Shown here one piece after another: positions 9,710 to 18,542 of a stretch of 38,309 bases of DNA. The notes beneath the pieces are model-generated. The model saw nothing but the letters and a program-made list of their open reading frames with translations, made no database searches and was not told the DNA's origin. Each line of letters starts with the position of its first letter. Within the stretch, counting starts at the first letter, position 1. The DNA is taken from assembly GCA_002753725.1 (NCBI GenBank), contig PEAL01000008.1, positions 1-38,309 on the forward strand. The letters run 5' to 3'. The position numbers were made by a program, and so were the translations under genes. This stretch comes from Deltaproteobacteria bacterium. GTDB taxonomy: Bacteria > Desulfobacterota > Desulfobacteria > Desulfobacterales > Magnetomoraceae.

Positions 9710-10429
9710 ATGCAATACACTCGTTTTATGATGGCAGGAATGACTGTCTTCTTTTTAATCGAAATTGTTGGATGCGGTTCCTCCCTCAGCCCGGTGGATC
9801 AGCTGAAGGATCAATTAAGAGATGTTCCGACGTATTCGATTATCCTTGAAGACATGAAAGAAGATGGTAATATTTTTACGCATTATTTTCACAAGTATAA
9901 AGTGGTTCAACTGGAAAAATCCTGGATTACAGGATGGGAGGAGGTTTCTGAATCTTTTTATCAGAAAAATGCAAACTTTTTAGGCATGACACTGGCGGGT
10001 AAAAAAGATGGCACCGCCAGCAATCAAGTTGCTCCACCCGGGTATGCATATGTTGGTGATTCTAACTATGGTCAATGGAGAACCGATTCCAGCGGCGGGT
10101 CTTTTTGGGAATTTTATGGAAAATATCGAATGTTTACCGATGTTCTTGGTTTTATGTCTGGTCCTGTTTACCGGCATGACTATGATGATTATAACCGGTA
10201 TAGCACGCAACGCAGACCATTCTTTGGACGAAACAACCAGTATGGAACCAATGGGGAATATACCAAAAAACACAATCCTTCTTTTTTTGAACGGCGGATG
10301 GCGCGCAATCAGCAAAAAAAATCATCTTTCAGCAACAGGGTTTCCAGTCGCTTCGGCTCAAGTGATTCATCGAAAATTGGACGCACGCGAACCGGGTTTC
10401 GGTCCAGAAGCATGGGTCGAGGTAAATAA
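9710..10429 (+). CDS. Predicted lipoprotein with Ser/Arg/Gly-rich C-terminus, unknown function
   Basis: Lipobox-like FFLIEIVGC after a hydrophobic N-terminus; RBS gaggaaaaa; 21 nt before the DUF350 gene. Confidence 0.75.
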   Translation: MQYTRFMMAGMTVFFLIEIVGCGSSLSPVDQLKDQLRDVPTYSIILEDMKEDGNIFTHYFHKYKVVQLEKSWITGWEEVSESFYQKNANFLGMTLAGKKDGTASNQVAPPGYAYVGDSNYGQWRTDSSGGSFWEFYGKYRMFTDVLGFMSGPVYRHDYDDYNRYSTQRRPFFGRNNQYGTNGEYTKKHNPSFFERRMARNQQKKSSFSNRVSSRFGSSDSSKIGRTRTGFRSRSMGRGK

Positions 10430-10450
10430 CAACAAAAAGGGAGGTTTCTC

Positions 10451-11296
10451 ATGATCATTGATAAAATTTTCACATCCGGTATACTCATCATCGCTTTTTA
10501 TCTTATTTTTTATATTGGCAAAAAAGTTCATGACCTGATTCATCACTCCTATGACCTGAATGATGAATTGGTTGAAAAAGATAATCCAGCGCTTGCCCTG
10601 TCAGTGGCAGGCTATTATGCCGGTCTGGTGTTTTCATTGGGTGGCACCATTGTTGGCCAAAGTAATGGATTGATAGCCGATCTGATAGATATGACAATAT
10701 ATGGCACGGTTGCTATCATTTTAATCAATCTGTCCTGGTTTGTTTGTGATCGATTGATTCTCAGACATTTTCACGTTATCGATGAATTGATTCGAGATCA
10801 AAATCAAGGCACGGGTGCTGTTTCTTGTGGCGTGAGTATTGCTTCGGGGCTTATTATTTATGGGGCTGTTTCTGGTGAAGGGGGCAGCGTCTGGACAGCC
10901 ATTATTTTCTGGAGCATTGGTCAGGCCATGTTGATCCTTGCCGGATGGATCTATAACATAATGATACCATATAGTCTTCATGGTGAAATTGAACGTGACA
11001 ATGTGGCTGCCGGTGTCAGTTTTGCAGGTGCATTGATTGCAATGGGTATTGTTGTAGGGCTGTCTGCTGAAGGCGATTTTGATTCCTGGTCTGATGATTT
11101 ACCGAGGTTCATATATATTTCCATGATTGGTCTTTGTCTGTTACCCATTGTTCGGTTTTTAACAGACAAAATTTTGTTTCCAACAAGAAGTATTTCTGAT
11201 GAGATTGCCAACCAGGAGGTTCCCAATGTTGGTGTGGCCTATATTGAAGCCTTTTCTTATATTGCTGCTGCATTTATCATTTATTGGACCATCTAA
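10451..11296 (+). CDS. DUF350 membrane protein (two DUF350-like repeats)
   Basis: Multi-TM; KDNPALALSVAGYYAGLVFSLGGTI and repeat ERDNVAAGVSFAGALIAMGIVVGLSAEG. Confidence 0.85.
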   Translation: MIIDKIFTSGILIIAFYLIFYIGKKVHDLIHHSYDLNDELVEKDNPALALSVAGYYAGLVFSLGGTIVGQSNGLIADLIDMTIYGTVAIILINLSWFVCDRLILRHFHVIDELIRDQNQGTGAVSCGVSIASGLIIYGAVSGEGGSVWTAIIFWSIGQAMLILAGWIYNIMIPYSLHGEIERDNVAAGVSFAGALIAMGIVVGLSAEGDFDSWSDDLPRFIYISMIGLCLLPIVRFLTDKILFPTRSISDEIANQEVPNVGVAYIEAFSYIAAAFIIYWTI

Positions 11297-12144
11297 TGAA
11301 GCACCACTTACCCTATAATGCCGTTGTTTTCTCTGGGGGTGGATGCCGTTGTTTCTGGGAAACCGGATTTTATCAAGTCCTTTCTGAAGCATATTCTTTT
11401 GTCCCCAACGTTTTAGCAGGGGTCAGCACAGGTGCGACAATGGCCTGTATGGTTTCAGCCCGACGTATTCAAGAAGGGGTTCAATTTTTTAAGGATATCA
11501 CACGAAAAAATCAAAAAAATTTTTATATCCATCATCTCTTTACTCAAAAGCCTTTTTTTCCCCACTATGAAATGTATTTACAAGCCATTTATCATATACT
11601 GGACGACAAAGCATTTCATGCCATCAAGCATGGACCGGATATTCGTGTGCTGTTGTCCCATCCCCCCGGATGCCTGGGGAATATTTCAGGCGCATGTGTC
11701 GGTTTTTTTGCTTACTCTCTGGAAAAAATGTTGTTTGAACCCCTTCATCCAAAATTTCCAACACAAATTGGCTATCGTGCAAAAGTCGTCTCCATTCGTT
11801 CATGCCCAACCAAAAAAACCCTGGCAAATCTGCTGTTGCAATCATCATGCACGCCACCGATCATTCCACTGTTAAAGCGAGATGGCAAACCTGTTTATGA
11901 TGGAGGCTTAATCGACAATGTTCCCACAAGAATTATCAATACTCCCCGTCAAAACACCCTAATTTTTTTAACCCGAAAATATTCAGAAGATAAGATCCCA
12001 AAAATCAAAGGACGAACCTATGTTCAGCCATCAGGCCCCATTCCCATAAAAAAATGGGATTACACTTCTCCAGATGGCATTCAAAAAACATTTGATATGG
12101 GACGAAAAGATGCTGAAACCTTTATTAAAGACAAACGGCTATGA
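11284..12144 (+). CDS. Patatin-like phospholipase
   Basis: [19 protein letters not shown] (oxyanion GGGxR-like), [12 protein letters not shown] (GxSxG), DGGLIDNVP (catalytic DGG). Confidence 0.9.
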   Translation: MDHLMKHHLPYNAVVFSGGGCRCFWETGFYQVLSEAYSFVPNVLAGVSTGATMACMVSARRIQEGVQFFKDITRKNQKNFYIHHLFTQKPFFPHYEMYLQAIYHILDDKAFHAIKHGPDIRVLLSHPPGCLGNISGACVGFFAYSLEKMLFEPLHPKFPTQIGYRAKVVSIRSCPTKKTLANLLLQSSCTPPIIPLLKRDGKPVYDGGLIDNVPTRIINTPRQNTLIFLTRKYSEDKIPKIKGRTYVQPSGPIPIKKWDYTSPDGIQKTFDMGRKDAETFIKDKRL

Positions 12145-13085
12145 AACGAATATTGGTCACTGGTGGCGCGGGATTTATCGGATCCCACTTGTGTGAAAAA
12201 CTGATTGGCGAGGGGCATGACGTTATCTGTCTGGACAATTTGTTTTGTGGCAGCAAAAAAAATATTTTTCACCTTCTGTCTCATCCAAATTTTGAATTCA
12301 TTCGTCACGACATTGTGCATCCCATATCTTTTGAGGTTGATGAGATATACAATCTGGCATGTCCGGCATCACCGGTGCATTATCAGCACAATCCCGTGAA
12401 AACAGTGAAAACCAATGTCATGGGAACACTCAATATGCTGGATTTGGCCAATCGGGTCAATGCAAAAATTCTTCAGGCATCAACCTCAGAGGTCTATGGT
12501 GACCCATTGGAGCATCCTCAAAAAGAATCCTACTGGGGAAATGTCAACCCGATAGGCCTAAGAAGCTGTTATGATGAAGGAAAACGGGTGGCTGAAACAT
12601 TGCTTATGGACTATCATAGACAAAATCATGTTACTGTAAAAATTGTACGCATTTTTAATACTTATGGACCGAAAATTGCGATCAATGATGGCAGGGTGAT
12701 CAGCAATTTTATTGTTCAGGCGCTTAAAAATGAAAATATTACAATTTTGGGTGATGGTAGCCAGACGCGCTCGTTTTGCTATGTGGATGACATGGTTGAT
12801 GGATTGATTAAAATGATGCGGTCATCATCAGATTTTACAGGGCCTGTCAATTTGGGAAAACCTTTTGAAATAAGTATTTTAGCACTTGCACAAATGATTA
12901 TACGTATGATAAAGAGCCAGTCAGGTATTATTTTTCAGCAGTTACCACAGGATGATCCCAAACAGCGACATCCTGATATTACGCTTGCCAGATCAATTTT
13001 AAAATGGGAACCGATCATCTCTCTTGAAGCCGGACTTTCTAAAACCATTGATTTTTTTAAAGAAAATATTTTTTGTCAACCATAG
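12141..13085 (+). CDS. UDP-glucuronate decarboxylase (UDP-xylose synthase)-like NAD-dependent epimerase/dehydratase (SDR)
   Basis: [82 protein letters not shown]. Confidence 0.92.
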   Translation: MKRILVTGGAGFIGSHLCEKLIGEGHDVICLDNLFCGSKKNIFHLLSHPNFEFIRHDIVHPISFEVDEIYNLACPASPVHYQHNPVKTVKTNVMGTLNMLDLANRVNAKILQASTSEVYGDPLEHPQKESYWGNVNPIGLRSCYDEGKRVAETLLMDYHRQNHVTVKIVRIFNTYGPKIAINDGRVISNFIVQALKNENITILGDGSQTRSFCYVDDMVDGLIKMMRSSSDFTGPVNLGKPFEISILALAQMIIRMIKSQSGIIFQQLPQDDPKQRHPDITLARSILKWEPIISLEAGLSKTIDFFKENIFCQP

Positions 13086-13107
13086 ACTTTTTTAGGGAGA
13101 GATTGAC

Positions 13108-13593
13108 ATGGCGGATAATCAAAACAATGAGACAACTGACCAACACGTTGATGAAAACAACGCGACAACGGACAAGCTCGTTGAGCAGATTATTGAAAGA
13201 GTAAAAAAATTATCCATCGATCAACAAAAATTTATTTTAAGACAACTTCAAAAATTTGAATATATGGAGCGAAGACAGTATAAACGATTTCGATGTGAAA
13301 ATTTGGTCATTGGTTTTGATGTGGAAGGCTTACAAAGCAAAGAATCTCTTTCCGATATCAGTGAAGGCGGCGCATTTATCAAAACAAAGATGCCAGTAAC
13401 CGTGGGGCAGAAAGCTATTTTAACCTTTTCAGACACGAATGCACGGTCACAATACAGAATCAATTCAACCATTGTTCGGGCCGTAAAAGATGGTGTTGCG
13501 CTTGTTTTCGATGCAGATAATGCACATCAACGGCTAAAAATTAAAACATTGATGACTCATGTAAAGCATGTAGGGTATCTGCTTGATGATTAA
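13108..13593 (+). CDS. PilZ domain protein
   Basis: ERRQYKRFRCENL...SLSDISEGGAFIKT, PilZ c-di-GMP binding signature (RxxxR...DxSxxG). Confidence 0.87.
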   Translation: MADNQNNETTDQHVDENNATTDKLVEQIIERVKKLSIDQQKFILRQLQKFEYMERRQYKRFRCENLVIGFDVEGLQSKESLSDISEGGAFIKTKMPVTVGQKAILTFSDTNARSQYRINSTIVRAVKDGVALVFDADNAHQRLKIKTLMTHVKHVGYLLDD

Positions 13594-13651
13594 AATAGTA
13601 TCAAACTAACTTTTTCTATACAGGCTTTGATTCATTAACGCATCCTTTGGA

Positions 13652-13741
13652 TAATTATTTGAGTGTAACCAAAATTGCCGAAGCAAAAGTTTATTCTCAT
13701 TTTTTTTTTCACCGGCAATTTGGGTTACACTCTAATTATTT
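13652..13741. mobile_element. MITE-like element (72 bp, 13661-13732) with 20-bp TIRs and 9-bp flanking duplication TAATTATTT
   Basis: TIR GAGTGTAACCAAAATTGCCG (13661-13680) and CGGCAATTTGGGTTACACTC (13713-13732), 19/20 complementary; TAATTATTT at 13652-13660 and 13733-13741. Confidence 0.8.
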
Positions 13742-13867
13742 GGAGAAGCTCTTCAAATATGATCAACGTCCGATTCTTTAGTTTCCTGCCGAACAACCTT
13801 AACAGAGAAATGCACTTCCATAGGATATAAGCGCATTCTGAAACCGAAAATAAACCTATTCAACGAA

Positions 13868-13925
13868 TTAAGGATCGTGTCTCCGAAATTAAAATGGGGA
13901 ACTTATTTTTCGAGCATTCCTAAGT
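13868..13925 (+). repeat. Dispersed intergenic repeat, partial copy E (end half)
   Basis: AAAATGGGGAACTTATTTTTCGAGCATTCCTAAG (13891-13924) nearly identical to 403-436; CGAATTAAGGATCGTG also in copy F. Confidence 0.85.
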
Positions 13926-13958
13926 AAAATAAATGATTCAATCATAGAAAAGCCAGGC

Positions 13959-15689
13959 ATGAAAAAACAATCAAATCTTACAGAAAATATACTTATTGTT
14001 GATGACAAACCTGAAACCCTTTCTATTTTATCAGAAATACTGATTGAGCAAGGATATAATGTCAGAACAGCTCTGAATGTTGATATTGCATTGAAGTCAG
14101 CAACAAAATTTGTTCCGGATTTAATTTTAATGGATGTCAACATGCCAGGAACTGATGGCTTTGAAGCATGTAGGATCATAAAAAAAATGAAAAAGCTTCA
14201 ACATGTTCCTGTCATTTTTTTAACAGGGAAAACAGATGTTATCGCAAAGATCACAGGGTTTGAAGCTGGCGGTGTGGATTATATTACAAAACCATTTGCC
14301 AATGAGGAAGTCTTTATGCGTATTAAAACGCATCTGAATATCAAGCAAGAGCGTGAACGATTTTATGCATTGGCTGAAGCAACTACAGAGGGAATACTCA
14401 TTCACGACAATGGTATTATTGTTGATGTCAATTCTGCATTTGAAACAATAATGCAATATAAACGTAAAAAAATTATTGATAAAAACTTGAATACAATTTT
14501 TTCTTCGAAAACCATGAGAGCCATTTCACAATGTCAAAAAAAACAATCTCGTTTTTATGAAATAAACGATAAACGTTCTGATGGTTCTACGTTGATGGCT
14601 GAAATCAGAATAAAATCTATCCTATACCAGGGGCGAAAATTAAATATGATTGCCTTGCGCGATATTACTGAAACCAAACATTTGAAAAGAGAAAACGCTT
14701 CACTGATGACATCGATTTCAAGCACGAATCGTCTGGGAAACATGGTGGGGAAAAGTAAAGTCATGAAAAATGTTTATGAAAAAATTCTCCATATGGCTGC
14801 CACAGATGAAACCGTAATCATTTATGGTGAAACGGGTACTGGAAAAGAATTGGCTGCAAAAAATATTCAACAGCTCAGTCAACGCTCTAAAAAACCCTTT
14901 GTGATTGTTAATTGTGCTGCAATACCTGATACATTGTTTGAAAGCGCATTTTTTGGGCATACGAAAGGATCGTTTACCAATGCTATTTCCAATAGTATGG
15001 GGTTTTTTGAACAGGCCAATGGAGGTATTCTTTTTTTAGATGAAATTGGAGAACTCAATAAAAATATGCAGGCGAAACTGCTACGCATTATTGAAAACGG
15101 TGAATACATACCGATTGGCGGAAAAAAAAGACGTGCGAATGTCCGAATCATTTCTGCTACCAATAAAAATCTTAGTCAAATGGTCACACAAGGAAAAATG
15201 CGCGAAGATTTTTTTCACAGGTTAAATGTTCTCAACTTGAAAATGCCACCATTAAGAGAAAGAAAAGAGGATGTTCCATTACTGGTTCATCATTTTGTTG
15301 AGACCAATCAATCCTTGAATATTAATAATAGAATCATCAGCGATACTATTATTGTTCAATTAAAAGAATATCAATGGCCCGGAAATGTCCGGGAATTGTT
15401 TAATGAGTTGAGAAGATATTACACGACAGGTGAATTAGAAAATGCTGCTTACGTTTCTTCACCCATCGATTCATTTAATTCAATGTTGACGAATGATTTT
15501 TTTAGTCGTAATGTTCCTCTTAATGATGCTGTGTCACAGTTTGAAAGCTATTATATCGATAAAATTCTTGCCTTGCATAATGGGAAAAAAAATGAGACGG
15601 CCACTGTATTGGGCATTGATCCCAGAACACTTTATAATAAGCTCAATAAAACAAAACCCGTGAGAATAAGACGAAAGAAACAGAGTTAA
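13959..15689 (+). CDS. Sigma54-dependent response regulator: REC - PAS - AAA+ - Fis-type HTH
   Basis: REC (ILIVDDKPETL..LILMDVNMPG), PAS, Walker A GETGTGKELAAKNI, GSFTNA loop, REDFFHRLNVLNLKMPPLRERKEDV, C-terminal HTH NETATVLGIDPRTLYNKL. Confidence 0.95.
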   Translation: MKKQSNLTENILIVDDKPETLSILSEILIEQGYNVRTALNVDIALKSATKFVPDLILMDVNMPGTDGFEACRIIKKMKKLQHVPVIFLTGKTDVIAKITGFEAGGVDYITKPFANEEVFMRIKTHLNIKQERERFYALAEATTEGILIHDNGIIVDVNSAFETIMQYKRKKIIDKNLNTIFSSKTMRAISQCQKKQSRFYEINDKRSDGSTLMAEIRIKSILYQGRKLNMIALRDITETKHLKRENASLMTSISSTNRLGNMVGKSKVMKNVYEKILHMAATDETVIIYGETGTGKELAAKNIQQLSQRSKKPFVIVNCAAIPDTLFESAFFGHTKGSFTNAISNSMGFFEQANGGILFLDEIGELNKNMQAKLLRIIENGEYIPIGGKKRRANVRIISATNKNLSQMVTQGKMREDFFHRLNVLNLKMPPLRERKEDVPLLVHHFVETNQSLNINNRIISDTIIVQLKEYQWPGNVRELFNELRRYYTTGELENAAYVSSPIDSFNSMLTNDFFSRNVPLNDAVSQFESYYIDKILALHNGKKNETATVLGIDPRTLYNKLNKTKPVRIRRKKQS

Positions 15690-17024
15690 ATGGGAGCCAG
15701 CCAAAATACTAATCACATCTCTCATGTAATGAAAAACCTCGATGCCTATATATATGCATCTGATTTTCAAACCCATGAGGTGCTGTTTATCAATGAAAAA
15801 TTAAAACAGGTCATTGGAAATGCTGTTGGAAAATTATGCTGGCAAGCAATGCCTTTTGAACAGAACAGCCCATGCAAATTTTGCACAGATCCAAAATCTT
15901 TATTGATTGAAAATGATCGTTTCAACCAAACTGTCATTAAAGAATTTCAAAATCCGGCAACCCATGAATGGTTTATCGTACAGGAGCAATCCATTCCCTG
16001 GTCTGATGGACGATTGGTTCGCCTGAAAATCATGATTGATTGTCATCACCTTAAAAAAATCAATGACAATAAAGAAAAACAGTTTTTATCCAAAGAAAAG
16101 CAGGTCGGAAAAATAGCACATGAGTTACGAACGCCATTAAATGCGATTTTAGGGTACACACAACTCATGCTATACAAAAAAGATTATTCCCATGGAAGTC
16201 TTGAATATATAAATGCTATTCAACATTGCGGTGAACAACTCCTTTCGCTGATTAACGATATTTCCAGTATTTCAAAAGGAAAAAGTGATACCAGTCCTGA
16301 TGTTGATCGTTCAAAAAATCGTTTTGAACTCTTTAATACGCCACAAAACATTTTTCAACAAAACAATAATAAACCCAATGCATTATACCCAAAAAACAGT
16401 CGTTCCGGCAAAGTTCTTGTTGTTGATGATTCTCCTGATAATCGAAAATTTGTTATGAATACCCTGGATATTTTAGGCTTTCGCATAAAAGAAGCCTCCG
16501 ATGGTCACCAGGCATTGGAAATTTGGGAAAACTGGAACCCCGATTTGATTTTATTGGATATTTATATGCCTGAAGTCAATGGTCATGATGTTATCCAAAC
16601 AATCAGAAACAAAGAACTTCCAGGAGATCATGTGTTTATCATTGCTATTTCTGCCAGTTCCCTTGAAAAAGATAAAGATCTCGCCATTGAATCAGGTTGC
16701 GATGACTATTTATTGAAACCATTTAAGCTGAATACATTAATTGAGTTAATTAAAAAATATATGAATGTTGATGATTCCCAAAATAGCACTCAACAATCGT
16801 ATAAAGAAAAAAATATTCCCAACTGGTTATTGGATCGTATTAAACAAATGCCTGCAAAATGGCTGAAGCAGTTCAAAGACGCGATTGAAATGCTTGATCC
16901 AATACAAACCAAATTTTATATCACAAAATTGGAAAAAAATGATTTGCAAGCCGCATCTGTTTTAATGGACTGGGTCAAACAGTTTAATTTTGATCGTTTG
17001 CAGCAATTGATTTCCGAACTGTAA
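15690..17024 (+). CDS. PAS-like (Cys motif) - HisKA - REC protein lacking a recognisable HATPase domain
   Basis: PCKFCTDPKSL PAS-like region; H-box VGKIAHELRTPLNAILGYTQLM; linker directly to REC (GKVLVVDDSPDNRKFV...LILLDIYMPEVNG...LLKPF); no N/G boxes; ATG abuts the preceding TAA. Confidence 0.9.
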   Translation: MGASQNTNHISHVMKNLDAYIYASDFQTHEVLFINEKLKQVIGNAVGKLCWQAMPFEQNSPCKFCTDPKSLLIENDRFNQTVIKEFQNPATHEWFIVQEQSIPWSDGRLVRLKIMIDCHHLKKINDNKEKQFLSKEKQVGKIAHELRTPLNAILGYTQLMLYKKDYSHGSLEYINAIQHCGEQLLSLINDISSISKGKSDTSPDVDRSKNRFELFNTPQNIFQQNNNKPNALYPKNSRSGKVLVVDDSPDNRKFVMNTLDILGFRIKEASDGHQALEIWENWNPDLILLDIYMPEVNGHDVIQTIRNKELPGDHVFIIAISASSLEKDKDLAIESGCDDYLLKPFKLNTLIELIKKYMNVDDSQNSTQQSYKEKNIPNWLLDRIKQMPAKWLKQFKDAIEMLDPIQTKFYITKLEKNDLQAASVLMDWVKQFNFDRLQQLISEL

Positions 17025-17252
17025 TCCTGCCAGGTTTGACCCCTTTTTGACCCCCTTTTGCTTTTGCTTGGTACGATCCTCATTTCATTGGCTATATCCG
17101 AACTTCTTAAGACATATGCATTTATGAATTAGTGCATTTTTTAGAAGTCATGCAGTCAGAGGTCTGTAAAAAGGAAAAATTATACATCATTAAAAGTTTT
17201 ACATATGACAATATACCCAAATACCCCATTTTCTGTAGTAGCTCAGACCTGT

Positions 17253-18542
17253 TCAATCCATTGATTTTAAAATAATGTGAACATGCTTTTCAGAAGCGCC
17301 TGATTTTTTTAACACCGCCTCACGCGCTTTCTGACCTGTCTGGACAGCAAACTCTCTATGCCCGGCAAACAGGTTGATTTTTTCAGCCAATTCATTTTCA
17401 TTGTTCACCATGATTCCGCCTGATGACGGCTCCAGAACTTCTTTGGCCCATAAAAAGTCGTCCATATAAGGACCATACAGAACAGGTTTGCCCCATACCG
17501 CCGGTTCCAAAATATTTTGTCCGCCCTGAGGCACCAGACTGCCACCACAAAAAACAATGGATGCAATACTATACAAGCCTGCCAGATCACCGATGGTATC
17601 CACCAGAATAACTTGCGCATTTCTGGCTTTCATGCGTTTGCAATGAGAATAAAGGGTATATTTCAAATGAAATTGAGTCATCATGGCTTCAATGGAGGAA
17701 CATCGTTCAATATGGCGCGGTGCAATAATACACAAAGCTGTTGGATATTTTTTTTGAAGGGTTTGATACGCTGAAAGCACCATTTTTTCTTCACCGGTTC
17801 TTGTACTTCCTGCAATAAAAACAAAATCTTTTGCCTGGATGTTCAGGAGCTTTTGCAATTGGTCAGGCAACCGGGGATCACAACTTGTGTGCAAACGATC
17901 AAACTTGGTATTTCCCGAAACATGAATTTTTTTCGGTATCGCTCCAATCTGGCAGATTCGTTCAGCATCTTGAGGGGTGATCATGCTGAAAGCATCTATT
18001 TTCTGAACAATAAAGCGGGAAAGAGAAGACACTTTTTGATAGGCGGATACCGTTTTTTGAGAAATCCGACCGTTGACAATGACCACCGGAACGTTCAATG
18101 CTTTTGCTGTAACTATCCAGTTGGGCCAGATTTCAGTTTCCAATAAAACAAGAACATCCGGTTGAATAGAATGAAATGCCAGTCGGACAGATCCGATAAA
18201 GTCAATGGGAGAATAAATACATTGCAATTGTGGATGAATCATCTGTTGAGCAACATCATAGCCTTTTGGAGTGGTTGTCGAAAGGATAATTTCTATGTTC
18301 GAATCTGTTTCAAACAATTTTTCAATCACTGATCGGGCAACATTGACCTCACCCACAGATACAGCTTGTAACCAAATACGTCTTTTTTTAGGTAAAGACA
18401 ACGGATGAGAATAATACCCCAGACGTTGAAAAACAAGTTCTTTATATCGACCGGTCAAAAAAACACACAACAGAATAAAAGGAGCGAGAAACATTACAAG
18501 AAAAGAGGATGCCACCAAATATATCAGATAATAAATATTCAT
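17253..18542 (-). CDS. waaA: 3-deoxy-D-manno-octulosonic acid transferase
   Basis: N-terminal TM, IWLQAVSVGEVNVARSVIEKL, IILSTTTPKGYDVA, VLLETEIWPNWI, FCGGSLVPQGGQNILEPAVWGKPVLYGPYM. Confidence 0.96.
   Translation of the reverse strand: MNIYYLIYLVASSFLVMFLAPFILLCVFLTGRYKELVFQRLGYYSHPLSLPKKRRIWLQAVSVGEVNVARSVIEKLFETDSNIEIILSTTTPKGYDVAQQMIHPQLQCIYSPIDFIGSVRLAFHSIQPDVLVLLETEIWPNWIVTAKALNVPVVIVNGRISQKTVSAYQKVSSLSRFIVQKIDAFSMITPQDAERICQIGAIPKKIHVSGNTKFDRLHTSCDPRLPDQLQKLLNIQAKDFVFIAGSTRTGEEKMVLSAYQTLQKKYPTALCIIAPRHIERCSSIEAMMTQFHLKYTLYSHCKRMKARNAQVILVDTIGDLAGLYSIASIVFCGGSLVPQGGQNILEPAVWGKPVLYGPYMDDFLWAKEVLEPSSGGIMVNNENELAEKINLFAGHREFAVQTGQKAREAVLKKSGASEKHVHIILKSMD

Noticed and set aside
15690-17024. 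Frameshifted pseudogene of a hybrid kinase
   Set aside because: The reading frame is intact from a good start to stop, the REC domain is well conserved, and no ATPase remnant is visible; reported instead as an unusual architecture.
17025-17252. tRNA or small RNA gene in the waaA/kinase convergent gap
   Set aside because: No cloverleaf-like arms or convincing stem with T-run seen; only short TGACCCCCTTTT direct repeats.
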